In this document: piece after piece, positions 39,611-49,236 of the stretch
Position numbering within the stretch: position 1 is the first letter of the stretch
Layout of the letters: each line of letters starts with the position of its first letter
Assembly (NCBI RefSeq): GCF_018729455.1
Contig: NZ_JAHHZF010000011.1
Location: 124,001 to 188,000 of the forward strand
DNA length: 64,000 nt
Reading direction: 5' to 3'
From: Prosthecodimorpha staleyi
GTDB taxonomy: Bacteria > Pseudomonadota > Alphaproteobacteria > Rhizobiales > Ancalomicrobiaceae
The notes under the pieces: generated by a model
The model's input: the letters and a program-made list of their open reading frames with translations, nothing else
What the model was told of the DNA's origin: nothing
Databases searched by the model: none
Position numbers and translations under genes: made by a program

Positions 39611-40054
39611 ATGTCCAGGTTCAACGACCCCGAAGAGGACCGCACCCGCGTCGTCGGCACGCGCCCGGGCGAGGAGGAGGCGCTACGGCTTGAGGGCGAT
39701 CTCGATGCGGTCGAGACGCAACTGGTGATGCGGCGCTCCAACAACCCGATGGCCCGCCTCGTCGTGATCGATGGCCACGGCCTCGGCAATGCCAAGCCGA
39801 TCTATCCGGGCACCAATTCGATCGGCCGCGACCGCAAGAACCGGGTCGCGCTCGATTTCGGCGACGACACCATTTCGCGCATCGACCATGCCATCATCGT
39901 CTGCGACGATCGCAGCCTCAACTTCCGCATCTATGACGGCGGCAAGCTGAACCCGGTCCATGTCAACAGCGTGCTGGTCACCGGCGAGCGCGAACTGTCG
40001 ATCGGCGACGTGATCGAACTCGGCTCGACGCTGCTCAGGCTCGAGGCCGTGTGA
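39611..40054 (+). CDS. cytoplasmic FHA-domain protein with acidic threonine-rich N-terminus
   Basis: This 147-residue protein has a 45-residue acidic N-terminal tail and an FHA domain (Arg73 in SIGRDRKNR; Ser89 and His93 in ISRIDHAI). The tail contains two threonines in acidic settings, Thr12 in EEDRTRVVG and Thr36 in AVETQLVM, which resemble phosphorylation motifs of proteins such as GarA, where a phosphorylated tail folds back on the FHA domain. That regulation is inference. Its end overlaps the convergent antiporter gene by 20 nt. Confidence 0.82.
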   Translation: MSRFNDPEEDRTRVVGTRPGEEEALRLEGDLDAVETQLVMRRSNNPMARLVVIDGHGLGNAKPIYPGTNSIGRDRKNRVALDFGDDTISRIDHAIIVCDDRSLNFRIYDGGKLNPVHVNSVLVTGERELSIGDVIELGSTLLRLEAV

Positions 40055-41312
40055 CGACGGTGGTACCGGCCCGACGCCCGCCGAGCAGGCGCGCGCCGTA
40101 AAGCCGCTCCAGAAGATCGAACAGCGGCATGGTCAGCGTGGTGGAGACCAGCGCCACGATCACCAGCGCCGAATAGGTCGCCGGCCCGACCAGACCGCGC
40201 TCGAAGAACACCGTCACGATGACGAGTTCCATCAGCCCCTTGGTCTGCAGCAGCACGCCGAGCCCGGCACCCATCGCCCAGGTCTCGCCGGCGAGCCGGG
40301 CGGTCAGCATGGTGGCGGCGAGCTTGGCCAGGACGCAGACGGCCAGTGCGACCACGAAGATGGTCCAGATCGCCGGATCGGCGAGGCTGAACGAGGTCTT
40401 CAGGCCGGTCGCCAGGAAGAAGAACGGCATCAGGATCAGGGCGGTCGGCACGTCGAGCCTGTCGGCGGCCAACTGGCGTATGCGCTCGGGCAGGAACAGG
40501 CCGGCCACGAAGGCGCCGACCACGTTGTGCAGGCCGAACAGCAGCGTCAGCGAGGACGCGGCGAAGATCACGATGGCGACGGCACTCATCACCACCCGTT
40601 CCGGCGCCCGGCGCGCCATCATGGCCAGGATCAGCGGCCCCGCGACGAAGCGCACGCCGAGGCAGGCGACCAGCCCGCTGCCGAGCGCCATGGCGCCTTC
40701 GCGCAGGAGACCGCCCTCGCCGGCCGCAAACGGCAGCAGCACGGCCATGCCGGCCCACAGAATGGCGTCGCCGACCCCGGCCGCCGCCAGCGCCACCGCG
40801 CCGACCCGCACCTGCAGGATGTCGAGTTCGCGCAGCAGGACGGCCAGCACCGGCAGGGCCGGGACCGCGTTGCACAGCCCGAAGGCGATCGCGAACAGGG
40901 CCGCCCCCTGGCCGCCCGCCATCGACGGAAAGCGGCCGGCCAGCGCCCACCCGGCCGCCGCACCGATCGCCCAGGTGGCGATGAGGCCGCCGGCCCCGAC
41001 GGCGAAGATCGTCCGGGCGGCCGGGCCGACGAGGTCGTGATCGGCCTCGGTGCCGGCCTTGAAGGCGAACAGGGTGACGGCGAGCGTGGCGATGGCGTTG
41101 ACCCCGCCGAGCAGGTCCTTGGAGAACAGGAAGGCGAAGACATCCGGCGCCGCCATGCCGAGAACCGAAGGTCCGAGCAGGACCCCGGTCAGGATCTGGA
41201 CGACGACCAGCGGCAGGAACCGGCGCAACCCGAGCACCCACCAGAACAGGAAGGGCACGACCAGCACGACGGTCGCCTGGAGCAGCAGAATGGACGCGGT
41301 CGTGTGGTGCAT
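40035..41312 (-). CDS. CPA2/Kef-type cation:proton antiporter
   Basis: This 425-residue polytopic protein has about twelve membrane helices and the CPA2 signature: GVLLGPSVLGMAAPDVF, LFAFKAGTEADHDL, and LQTKGLMELVIVTVFFERG. No regulatory RCK/TrkA domain follows, so it is the bare transporter. The ATG at 41312 (MHHTTASILL) is chosen because it opens the first helix. Confidence 0.9.
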   Translation of the reverse strand: MHHTTASILLLQATVVLVVPFLFWWVLGLRRFLPLVVVQILTGVLLGPSVLGMAAPDVFAFLFSKDLLGGVNAIATLAVTLFAFKAGTEADHDLVGPAARTIFAVGAGGLIATWAIGAAAGWALAGRFPSMAGGQGAALFAIAFGLCNAVPALPVLAVLLRELDILQVRVGAVALAAAGVGDAILWAGMAVLLPFAAGEGGLLREGAMALGSGLVACLGVRFVAGPLILAMMARRAPERVVMSAVAIVIFAASSLTLLFGLHNVVGAFVAGLFLPERIRQLAADRLDVPTALILMPFFFLATGLKTSFSLADPAIWTIFVVALAVCVLAKLAATMLTARLAGETWAMGAGLGVLLQTKGLMELVIVTVFFERGLVGPATYSALVIVALVSTTLTMPLFDLLERLYGARLLGGRRAGTTVVTRPRA

Positions 41313-41440
41313 CGAAGCCTCGCTGGGCGCGAACCTTCCATGGGTGCGGCGCAGGGTCAACGAAGGGCGCCCTTCCGGCCGGCCGGCGGGGCGGATAGTG
41401 TCGGCGCTCCCGAACGATCCCCCGGAGCCGCGACGCGCCG

Positions 41441-42403
41441 ATGACCGGACTGCCCGATCCCGCTCTCTTCCGTCCCGACGCCATCCCGGAGGAGACCCGC
41501 CGGCTCAATGCCGAGATCACGGCGAAGATTGAGGCCCTGCCGGATGTCTGGAGCGTGCCGGCCCATGTGGTGCGCGACCGGCGCGCCCGCGGCCTCGGCC
41601 CGTTTCCGCCGGCGCCGAAGTCGGCGCGCGCCGAGGCGCTCGATATCGACGGCCCGCGCGGCCCGATCACGCTGCGGACGATCGCGCCCGCGGAGGGTCC
41701 GGCCCGCGGCGTCTACCTGCACATCCATGGCGGCGGCTGGACACTCGGCGCCGCCGACCAGCAGGACCCACGGCTCGAACGGATCGCCGACACGACCGGG
41801 CTGACCGCGGTGTCGGTCGAATACCGGCTCGCGCCCGAGCATCCCTATCCGGCCGGCCCCGACGATTGCGAGGCTGCCGCACTCTGGCTGCTCGGCCCCG
41901 GCCGGACACGGTTCGAGACCGGGCGGCTGGCGATCGGCGGCGAATCGGCCGGCGCGCATCTCGCCGTCGTAACCCTCCTGCGCCTGCGCGACCGGCACGG
42001 CCTGACCCCGTTCCATGCCGCCAACCTGGTCGCGGGCTGCTTCGATCTGGCGCTGACGCCGAGCGCGCGCCGGTTCGGGCTCGAGAAGCTGGTCCTGTCG
42101 ACCCGCGACATCACCATGTTCGTGCGCCATTTCCTGCTGCGCGGCGGCGATCCGGCCGACCCGGACATCTCGCCCCTGCAGGCCGACCTGGCCGGCCTGC
42201 CGCCGGCGCTGTTCTCGGTCGGCACCCGCGATGCGCTGCTCGACGACAGCCTGTTCATGGCGGCGCGCTGGAGCGCGGCCGGAAACGCGGCCGAATTGGC
42301 CGTCTTTCCGGGCGGCTGCCACGTCTTCCAGGCCTTTCCGTCCGCCCAGACCGAGGCGAGCCTGGCGCGGATGGACCGTTTCCTGGCGGAATGCAGCCGG
42401 TGA
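41441..42403 (+). CDS. HSL-family alpha/beta hydrolase (esterase)
   Basis: This 320-residue hydrolase has the hormone-sensitive-lipase oxyanion motif HGGGW near residue 96, the nucleophile Ser169 in [11 protein letters not shown], and an aspartate-histidine pair near the end ([10 protein letters not shown] and GGCHVFQAF). It probably cleaves short acyl esters. The ATG at 41441 begins [10 protein letters not shown] 128-nt gap separates it from the antiporter gene, which is divergent. Confidence 0.88.
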   Translation: MTGLPDPALFRPDAIPEETRRLNAEITAKIEALPDVWSVPAHVVRDRRARGLGPFPPAPKSARAEALDIDGPRGPITLRTIAPAEGPARGVYLHIHGGGWTLGAADQQDPRLERIADTTGLTAVSVEYRLAPEHPYPAGPDDCEAAALWLLGPGRTRFETGRLAIGGESAGAHLAVVTLLRLRDRHGLTPFHAANLVAGCFDLALTPSARRFGLEKLVLSTRDITMFVRHFLLRGGDPADPDISPLQADLAGLPPALFSVGTRDALLDDSLFMAARWSAAGNAAELAVFPGGCHVFQAFPSAQTEASLARMDRFLAECSR

Positions 42404-42569
42404 GCGTGGCGCGTCGGCATCGCCGGGAGACAAAGCCGCATGGCGGAACGGCCCGGCCGCTTTCTCGCCGCAATGGATGGTCAGGAAGCGGTGGGATACG
42501 AATGCCGTACCCCATTGAACCAATCCGTCCGGATGGGCTATGACGGGCACCGATCAGCCCCGGGGGTCG

Positions 42570-43229
42570 ATGAGAACCATGATGAATGTCCTGAAAAGCG
42601 TCGTGAAGCAGGTGGTCGTCACGACGATGACTGCGGTCATGACGCTCCTCGGTATGGCCGTCGGCTCCGCCGTGGCACAGGGTGCCAAGAGCGGCGACGG
42701 GATCGCGACCGACGGCTGGATCAAGATCTGCCGGACGGACGAGAAGGCCAAGAAGGAGCTGTGTCAGACCGGATACGATCTGCGCACCACCAGCGGCCAG
42801 TTCCTGGCGTCCTTCTCGCTGATGGAAATGACCGGAGAGGCGCGCAAGATCGTTCGCCTGATCGTTCCGACCGGTCTTCTGCTGCAGCCGGGCCTCAAGG
42901 TCCAGGTCGACGACGGCAAGGCCGAAGAAGGCAAGTTCGGCTGGTGCGCGCCCGACGGCTGCGTGGTCCAGCTGGTGGCGAGCGATCCCTTCGTGGCGGC
43001 CCTCAAGAAGGGCAAGGCCATCGTGGTCAACGCTCAGGGTCAGGCCGCCAACGCGGTTGCCTTCAACTTCCCGCTGGCGACCTACAAGGCGGCCAACGAG
43101 GGCAAGCCGATCGACCAGGAAACCTTCAAGAAGCGCCAAGAAGCGATCGCGGCGGAAGTGAACGCCAAGCGCCAGTCGATCGAGGATCAGCTGCGCGCCG
43201 CCCAGCGCAAGGCGCAGCAACAGCAGTAG
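42570..43229 (+). CDS. ialB: IalB-family exported protein
   Basis: This 219-residue protein has a signal sequence (about residues 5-37, VVVTTMTAVMTLLGMAVGSAVAQ) and the invasion-associated locus B domain with paired cysteines: WIKICRTDEKAKKELC near residue 55 and GWCAPDGC near residue 128. A helical charged tail (residues 180-219) ends in KAQQQQ. IalB proteins of Bartonella and Brucella are linked to host-cell entry, but they are widespread in free-living Rhizobiales. The ATG at 42570 has GGGGG upstream; the ATG at 42540 is less likely. Confidence 0.85.
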   Translation: MRTMMNVLKSVVKQVVVTTMTAVMTLLGMAVGSAVAQGAKSGDGIATDGWIKICRTDEKAKKELCQTGYDLRTTSGQFLASFSLMEMTGEARKIVRLIVPTGLLLQPGLKVQVDDGKAEEGKFGWCAPDGCVVQLVASDPFVAALKKGKAIVVNAQGQAANAVAFNFPLATYKAANEGKPIDQETFKKRQEAIAAEVNAKRQSIEDQLRAAQRKAQQQQ

Positions 43230-43280
43230 GCCGGTGCGCCCGGTCCGGGTGCAGTTCGACCGCTCTTGGCGCCGATCCGG

Positions 43281-43306
43281 CGGGCCCCTCCAGGGGCCCG
43301 TTTGCG
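43281..43306 (+). terminator. rho-independent terminator of ialB
   Basis: The 9-bp stem CGGGCCCCT (43281-43289) with AGGGGCCCG (43292-43300) is followed by TTTGCGTTT. It lies 51 nt after the ialB stop codon. Confidence 0.8.
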
Positions 43307-43875
43307 TTTCCGAGCCGCCTTCGTCTGGGACGAGAAACACCGGGCCGGATCGCTTCGGCACCGATTGCCTTTCGGAGGTGGAGACCGCGCGCCCGATGGC
43401 CCGTCCGCCTCGCGTGAGGCTGCCTCGCCGGTGGGGGCTCCTCGGGGCCGTCGGGCCTGGTCGCCTGGGAGCCGGCGCGCCTGATCGCCCGCGGCGCAGC
43501 CTCCTCGTCCGCGGCAATTGGGGCGAACCGAGCCTGGTTTGATCAGGTCCGCACGGAAGGATCGCCTTGGATGGCGTCGCCGGTTCGCCATGCGGGGGCC
43601 AACGGACCTGCTCGGACATGCGCGAGCCGCGCCGATCCCGCCGGCGCGCCCGACCCGGTCCGTGTCTGCCCGGCAAGGCTGCCAAGCGCGGCGCCGGGCA
43701 TGCCACCCGCGGCGGCGGGCATGCCACCCGCAGCGCCGCGGCGAGCGGACCGCATCGCCCCGTTTCGATGCCGTTCCGTCGTCGCCACAGCCGTACGGAT
43801 CGTACCGATCCGCCTCTGCCAGGGCCTTCCGATAGACTGTGGGGTCGACCCGACAGGCCGCCCCGGCCGGATCGG
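43307..43875. other. gene-poor stretch between ialB and merR-type gene with short direct repeat
   Basis: No credible gene was found in about 570 nt. The only pattern is a direct repeat of CGGGCATGCCACCCGC at 43695-43710 and 43716-43731, each copy containing a GGCATGCC palindrome. It lies downstream of the MerR-type gene on the minus strand and could influence its 3' end. The rest looks like unconserved spacer. Confidence 0.4.
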
Positions 43876-44343
43876 TCAGTTCCTGGTCTTCTCGCGCATC
43901 TTGATCATGTCGGCGACCTGGCCGACCGTCGTCTTCAGTTCGTCAAGCGCCAGCTCGCAATCCCGCTTCTGGGCCTCAAGCACGCCGATCTGTTCGTTGA
44001 ACTTCTTCAGGGCGACACGCAATTGCGTGAGCTGATTGTCTTTCAGGTCATAGAGATCGAGGACTTCCTTGATCTCGGTCAGCGAAAAGCCGACCCGCTT
44101 GCCCATGAGGACAAGTTTCAGCCTAGCCCGATCCCGCCGATTGTAGATGCGATTGAGACCCTCGCGCCGTGGGTTCAGCAGCCCCTTGTCTTCATAGAAG
44201 CGCAAGGTGCGCAAGGTCACATCGAATTCACGCGCCAGATCCCCTATCGTAAACCAAGCCTGCCGCGCTTCGACGGGACCGCCCGACAGGCGCTCCACGT
44301 CGTCGGACCCCGGCTTTTCAGCCGTCCGTGCATTCGTACCCAT
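43876..44343 (-). CDS. MerR-family transcriptional regulator
   Basis: This 155-residue regulator has a MerR helix-turn-helix (FTIGDLAREFDVTLRTLRFYEDKGLL, about residues 31-56), the conserved wing NRIYNRRDRARLKLVLMGKRVGF, and a long dimerisation coiled coil (about 90-150). It lacks the metal-binding cysteine cluster of MerR, and resembles the short alphaproteobacterial group near acyl-CoA metabolism genes. Here no such target is adjacent. The start region holds two inverted repeats that may be its own operator. Confidence 0.85.
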   Translation of the reverse strand: MGTNARTAEKPGSDDVERLSGGPVEARQAWFTIGDLAREFDVTLRTLRFYEDKGLLNPRREGLNRIYNRRDRARLKLVLMGKRVGFSLTEIKEVLDLYDLKDNQLTQLRVALKKFNEQIGVLEAQKRDCELALDELKTTVGQVADMIKMREKTRN

Positions 44344-44410
44344 GGGAACAGCTCCTATCTCGAAAGAGAATCGAGAGAAGTTCCCCCACCCCGGATCATC
44401 ATTATTTTTT

Positions 44411-44448
44411 ATATCAGGTGACGTGATATTCTCTACCTCACGTCAGGT
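44411..44448. promoter_or_regulatory. paired inverted repeats upstream of the MerR-type gene
   Basis: ATATCAGGTGACGTGATAT (44411-44429) has 6-bp perfect arms, and ACCTCACGTCAGGT (44435-44448) has 4-bp arms. TGACGTGA (44419-44426) and TCACGTCA (44438-44445) are themselves an inverted pair. They sit 68-105 nt upstream of the MerR start in an AT-rich patch that likely holds its promoter. Autoregulation through a spaced dyad is usual for MerR proteins; binding here is inference. Confidence 0.55.
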
Positions 44449-44654
44449 CAATAGCGGCGGGACCGATCGATGCCGGGTTTGCTGCATCGCCGCCATCCCA
44501 TCAGGGCATTGCTGACAGGACCGCACCGGGGGAGCCGCAACCGTTTCCGCCCTCGGTCAGGACATCCGCGCCCGCACGGCACGCAATTCCGGGGCCGATC
44601 ACTGTGGGGATTCGTTAACGGAGGTTTCCCGACTCTTCATGCGTCCCGCAGCGG

Positions 44655-44670
44655 TTAACCCGTTATTTAC
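44655..44670. promoter_or_regulatory. possible CtrA half-site pair upstream of PodJ-like gene
   Basis: TTAA-N7-TTTAC at 44655-44670 resembles the CtrA consensus TTAA-N7-TTAAC with one mismatch. Another TTAA lies at 44615. In Caulobacter, CtrA controls polarity genes. The site is about 95 nt upstream of the PodJ-like start. This is a weak call from the pattern alone. Confidence 0.35.
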
Positions 44671-44760
44671 CATGACCGCCTGACTCTGCCTCCGGTGACG
44701 GCGGCGGGCGCCGAATCGCCCGATCGGAATTTCGGCGCCCCGCCCTCGATGAGGTCGCAC

Positions 44761-47700
44761 ATGACGTGGAGTGTCCGCGGGATCGACGACGAGGCCAGGG
44801 AACGTGCGCTGGGTGAAGCCCGGCGCGCGGGGCTGTCGGTCGGCGAATGGCTGAACTCGGTCATTCTGGACCGGCGCCAGGATCCGTCCACGGCGGCGCC
44901 CGCCGGAGGGATCGGACCGGCGGCCCCCGCCAATCCGATGGCGGTGGAAGTCGAACGCAAACTCGCCGAACTGACCGAGCGACTGCAGCGGCTGAGCGCC
45001 ACGCCGTCTGCGCCCCCCCGCATGTCGGCCCCGACCGCAACAAGCGCCTCGCCCGCACTCCCCGCACTCCCCGCCCAGGCCGCCCCGAGCCCGATGCCGG
45101 TCGCCGCGCAGGCCGCGACGCCGGCCGCCGCAGCGGGCCGGCCGATGGACGATCCCGAAGCGCTCGCCCGCGCCCTCGCCAGGCTGATCGGCGCCCCGAA
45201 ACCCGAGGAGCCGATGCGGCCGGCCGTCAACCGCCCCGCCGAGGTGCCGGTCGTCACCGCCGATCCGCCCGCGCGCGCCGAACTCGCGCCGTCCGGCGGA
45301 CGCGGCAGCCTGGATGGCGGCGACCGCACGACCGGGCTGTTGAAGACCCTCGAGAACCTCGACGCACGCCTGCGCACTCTCCGTGCCGCAGCGTCATCCC
45401 CGGAGACGGCCGCACACCGCAGCGGCGAGACGACGGTCGCGCTTTCGGCGGCAGCGGCGCCCCCTGCCGGAGGCCCCGAAATCCGGATCCCGGCCGCCGC
45501 GCCGGAGCCGACCGCCCGGCCTGCAGCGACCGCCCGGACGGAAGCGTCCGTCCGCTCCCCCGTGGCCCCTCCGGCCGAGACCGGAACGCTTCTGTCGACC
45601 CGGCTCGACCTCCTCCAGAGCGCAATCGCAGAGATCACGGCGCGCCGCCAGACCCTGGCCGCCGAAGCCGGGACCGGCAGCGCGGAGCGGCCCGGACCGC
45701 AGGCGATCGCCGTTTCGGCCGCGCCGCCGGTCGCCTCGGCCCCGCGGCCGCGCCTGCCGGAACTGAACCTGCCGGCCGCGCCGCTGACCCAGGTGTTGCT
45801 GACCCCGGCACCGCCGACACCGGCACCGCAGCCCCAGGCGCCTCTGGGCGCGGCGATCCCGCCGCTGGCGCCCGCGGCCGTCCCCAGCATGGCCGAGATC
45901 GAACGGCATTTCCGCGCCCTTGCCGAACGGATCGACGGACTGGCCGCCAGACGCGATCCGGTCGGGCCGACCGACCTCCTCGACGAGATCCGCGCCTTCC
46001 GGGCCGACATGGAAAGCCGCGGCCGCCATCCGACGGCCGCCGACCTGAGCATGGTCGAGACGATCGTCGGGCGCGTCGACGCGCTGGCGGCCGCGCGCAT
46101 CGACCCGAACATGCTCGATCCCCTGGTGCTGGAGATCGCGCGGCTGCGCGACACCATCGCGCAGTCCGATCCGCAACCCGGCTTCGCCCGGCTGGAGGCG
46201 GGGCTCGGCCATGTCGTCGCACGCGTCGAAGATCTCGGCCGCCATGACGTCGAGCGGGACGCGGCCGATCGCGCCGTCCTGACCGCCATCGCCACGGAGC
46301 TCGGTGCCCTGCGGACCCGGCTCGAAGCCTTGCCGGATGCCGGCGAGGTCGCCGGCCTGCGCGCGCTGGTCGCCGGCGTCGCCGGTCAGGTCGAGACTTT
46401 CGGGGCCGACGCCGCCGAGGCGCGCCGCCTCGCCGCCGGTCTCGAGGAAATCCGGCAGGCGCTCGGCGCTTTCGATGCCGGCGGATTGGTTCGCCTGTTC
46501 GACCAGCGGCTGACCGAGATCGCCGAGAAGATCGCGGCCCTGGAGAGCCGGCCCGGACCCGGGCTCGCCCCGGATCGGCTGGAGGCCCTGATCGACGAGT
46601 TGCGGGCGATCCGGGCGGGCAGCGGCACCGCGGAGGCCCTGCAGGCGATCGAGGATCAGACCTTCGAGGTGACCCGCCGGCTTGCCGCCATCGAGGCTGC
46701 CGCGCGGCGCGACGACAATGCGGTGATCACGGCCCGCATCGCCTCCCTGGCCGAGCAGCTCGACCGGCTCGGCGAAAGAACCCCGGACGCGACCCAGGTT
46801 GCGGCCATCCAGACGGCGATCGCCGACCTGGTCGAACGGCTCGACCGGGCGGAGGCGCCCCGCTCCGGCGACGCGCCCCAGTTCGGGGCGATCGAGGCGC
46901 TGCTGCATCGCATCGACGAGCAGATGGCCGGCCTCCGGCCGTCGCACCATCTCGACATGATGGAGGCCTTCGAGGCGCGCGTCACGACCCTCGTCGACAA
47001 GCTCGACCGGCTCGAACTGCGCCCGTTCACCGGCCTCGACCCGAGCGCGCTCGCACGCGAGATCGCCGCGCTGCGCACCGAGATCGCCCGTTCGGTGGCG
47101 CAGCCGTCCTCCGCCGCGATCGAGGCGCGCCTTAACGAGCTCGGCGACCGGATCGATCGGGCGCGCATCACCGTCGATGAGCGGGCGATGGTCCTGATCG
47201 AGGAGCAGCTCGGGCGCCTCAATCGGCAGATCGAGGAGAGCGAGAGCCGGAATTCCGGGCTTGGCGCCATCGAGGAAACCCTGACGCGCATCCAGATGAT
47301 CCTGTCGGAACAACAGGATCTGACCATGGAGACGGCCCGTCAGGTGGCCCGCGAGGCGCTGTCCGAGATCGCCGGGGTGACCGAGGATCGCGGAACCCTG
47401 GCCGCCGTCGAGGCGCTGCGGGCCGAGATGGCCGCCCTCCAGAACGGCATGCGCGAGCATGAGGCGGCCGCGGCGACCACGCTCCGCTCGGTCCACGACG
47501 CCCTGGCGGCGGTGATCCAGCGGCTCGGCGCCGTCGAGGGCCGGACCGCGACGCCGCCTGCCGCCGAACTGCTGGCGAGCCTGCAGAGCGGCCTGCTGCG
47601 CGCCGAACAGAGCCGCACGGTCACGGAGGACGCCCGCCCGCTCGCCGTCGGGTCGGGCAAGCCCGGCCTGCGCGGCCGTGCGGCCGATCCGGAGGCGGCA

Positions 47701-49218
47701 TCGTCCGATCGGCGGGCCGGCGAAACCGACGAGACGATGGCCGCGGCCCCGCGGCGCACCGACTTCATCGCGGCGGCGCGGCGGGCCGCGCAGGCAGCCC
47801 AGCAGGCGGAGACGCTCCCGGTCGATGAACCGTTCGTCGAGCCGCAGCCCGGCCCGCAGAACGACGGTCTCGTGCCCGAAGAGAATCCGCGCGGTCCGCT
47901 GGCGCGGATCGGCGCCGCCCTGCGGGGCCGGCGCCGTCCGCTGATGCTGGCGGCCGCCGCCGTGCTGCTCGCCGTCTTCGCGCTGCAGATGCTGCCCGGC
48001 CAGCGCCAGACCGAGACCGCCGGTACGGCCGCGAAAGCGCCGCAGGTGGCCGAACTCGGCAAGCCGGTGCGCGACCCGGCCGGGACGGCCGTCCCGGCAG
48101 TCGGCGGCACCCCGGCGACCGGCGGCACGCCGCCCGCCCTCGTTGCGCCCTCCCAGTCCGGCAGCGCCAGCCTGACTCCGCCGTCGATCCCGCCCGGCGG
48201 CTTCATCGACACGCCGCGCCCGTCGATCGCACCGGGCGGCTTCGCGACGACCCCGACCGCGACGCCCGAGGCGGGTGTGCAGCCGGTCCGCATCGCGGCC
48301 CCGCCGCCTTCGCTCGGCGCCGATCCGATCATCACCGGCGGCATCCAGAAGGCCCCCGAGGACCAAGGCGGCAGCGCCAACCTCGAGCCGCCGGAGGCGA
48401 TCGGCTCGTCCGCGCTGCGCAAGGCGGCCGCGGCGGGCGACGTCAAGGCGCAGTTCGAGGTCGGCATGCGCTTTGCCGAAGGCCGCGGCGTGATCGCCGA
48501 TCCGAAGGAGGCCGCGATCTGGTATCAGCGCGCCGCCGACCGCGGCTTCCCGCCGGCACAGTACCGGCTCGGCTCCGCCTACGAGAAGGGCCATACCGGC
48601 ACGCGCGATCCGATCCAGGCGCGCCGCTGGTACCTTTCCGCGGCCGAGAAGGGCAATGTGCGCGCCATGCACAATCTCGGCGTGCTGTTCGCCAACGACC
48701 GCGACATGACCAATGCGGTGCCGTGGTTCCAGAAGGCGGCGGAATACGGACTGCGCGACAGCCAGTTCAACCTCGGCATCATCTATGCGCTCGGCTCTGG
48801 CGTGAAGCAGGACCTCGCCGTCTCCTACAAATGGTTCGGCCTCGCGGCCCTGCAGGGCGACAAGGACGCCGAGAAGAAGCGCGACGAGGTGGCGGGCCAT
48901 CTCGACAAGAGCAATCTCGCCGCCGCCAAGGCCGCCGTCGAGGTGTTCCGGGCCCGCGCGGCGGACAAGACCGCCAATGAGGAGGCAACGGTCTGGATCG
49001 AGCCCGGCGCATCGCAGGCCGGTCTCGGTCCGGCCGACACGATCCAGCGCGTCCAGGCGCTGCTGCAATCCCGCGGTCTCTATGGCGGGGCGATCACCGG
49101 CACGCTCGACGACAAGACCCGGCAGGCGGTCCGGACCCAGCAGCGCAAGCTGAACATGAAGCCGACCGGAGAACCCGACGAAGCCTTCCTGAGAGCCCTG
49201 CAGGGCAACGCGACCTGA
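44761..49218 (+). CDS. PodJ-like polar scaffold with coiled coils, one membrane helix, Sel1 repeats and peptidoglycan-binding domain
   Basis: This 1485-residue protein has a short N-terminal motif (MTWSVRGIDDEARERALGEARRAGLSVGEWLNS), a long cytoplasmic region rich in Pro/Ala and then heptad-like coiled coils (about 60-1050), one membrane helix (about 1060-1078), a Pro-rich spacer, Sel1 repeats (about 1222-1370, AAIWYQRAADRGFPPAQYRLG) and a C-terminal peptidoglycan-binding domain (about 1425-1483). This is the plan of Rhizobiales PodJ/PdhS-type polarity proteins. It should link the cytoplasmic pole to the cell wall. The ATG at 44761 has AGG upstream; 44749 is an alternative. It is convergent to the MATE gene with 18 nt between stops. 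Confidence 0.85.
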   Translation: MTWSVRGIDDEARERALGEARRAGLSVGEWLNSVILDRRQDPSTAAPAGGIGPAAPANPMAVEVERKLAELTERLQRLSATPSAPPRMSAPTATSASPALPALPAQAAPSPMPVAAQAATPAAAAGRPMDDPEALARALARLIGAPKPEEPMRPAVNRPAEVPVVTADPPARAELAPSGGRGSLDGGDRTTGLLKTLENLDARLRTLRAAASSPETAAHRSGETTVALSAAAAPPAGGPEIRIPAAAPEPTARPAATARTEASVRSPVAPPAETGTLLSTRLDLLQSAIAEITARRQTLAAEAGTGSAERPGPQAIAVSAAPPVASAPRPRLPELNLPAAPLTQVLLTPAPPTPAPQPQAPLGAAIPPLAPAAVPSMAEIERHFRALAERIDGLAARRDPVGPTDLLDEIRAFRADMESRGRHPTAADLSMVETIVGRVDALAAARIDPNMLDPLVLEIARLRDTIAQSDPQPGFARLEAGLGHVVARVEDLGRHDVERDAADRAVLTAIATELGALRTRLEALPDAGEVAGLRALVAGVAGQVETFGADAAEARRLAAGLEEIRQALGAFDAGGLVRLFDQRLTEIAEKIAALESRPGPGLAPDRLEALIDELRAIRAGSGTAEALQAIEDQTFEVTRRLAAIEAAARRDDNAVITARIASLAEQLDRLGERTPDATQVAAIQTAIADLVERLDRAEAPRSGDAPQFGAIEALLHRIDEQMAGLRPSHHLDMMEAFEARVTTLVDKLDRLELRPFTGLDPSALAREIAALRTEIARSVAQPSSAAIEARLNELGDRIDRARITVDERAMVLIEEQLGRLNRQIEESESRNSGLGAIEETLTRIQMILSEQQDLTMETARQVAREALSEIAGVTEDRGTLAAVEALRAEMAALQNGMREHEAAAATTLRSVHDALAAVIQRLGAVEGRTATPPAAELLASLQSGLLRAEQSRTVTEDARPLAVGSGKPGLRGRAADPEAASSDRRAGETDETMAAAPRRTDFIAAARRAAQAAQQAETLPVDEPFVEPQPGPQNDGLVPEENPRGPLARIGAALRGRRRPLMLAAAAVLLAVFALQMLPGQRQTETAGTAAKAPQVAELGKPVRDPAGTAVPAVGGTPATGGTPPALVAPSQSGSASLTPPSIPPGGFIDTPRPSIAPGGFATTPTATPEAGVQPVRIAAPPPSLGADPIITGGIQKAPEDQGGSANLEPPEAIGSSALRKAAAAGDVKAQFEVGMRFAEGRGVIADPKEAAIWYQRAADRGFPPAQYRLGSAYEKGHTGTRDPIQARRWYLSAAEKGNVRAMHNLGVLFANDRDMTNAVPWFQKAAEYGLRDSQFNLGIIYALGSGVKQDLAVSYKWFGLAALQGDKDAEKKRDEVAGHLDKSNLAAAKAAVEVFRARAADKTANEEATVWIEPGASQAGLGPADTIQRVQALLQSRGLYGGAITGTLDDKTRQAVRTQQRKLNMKPTGEPDEAFLRALQGNAT

Positions 49219-49236
49219 TCGGTCCGCGGCCTGCCG

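Noticed and set aside
43695-43731. Direct repeat CGGGCATGCCACCCGC as an operator
   Set aside because: It lies downstream of the only close gene and no target promoter is apparent; two copies are too few to judge.
45394-49068. Long open frame of about 1224 codons antisense to the PodJ-like gene
   Set aside because: It follows the codon pattern of the real gene in mirror image and encodes no recognisable domain; such frames are common in GC-rich DNA.
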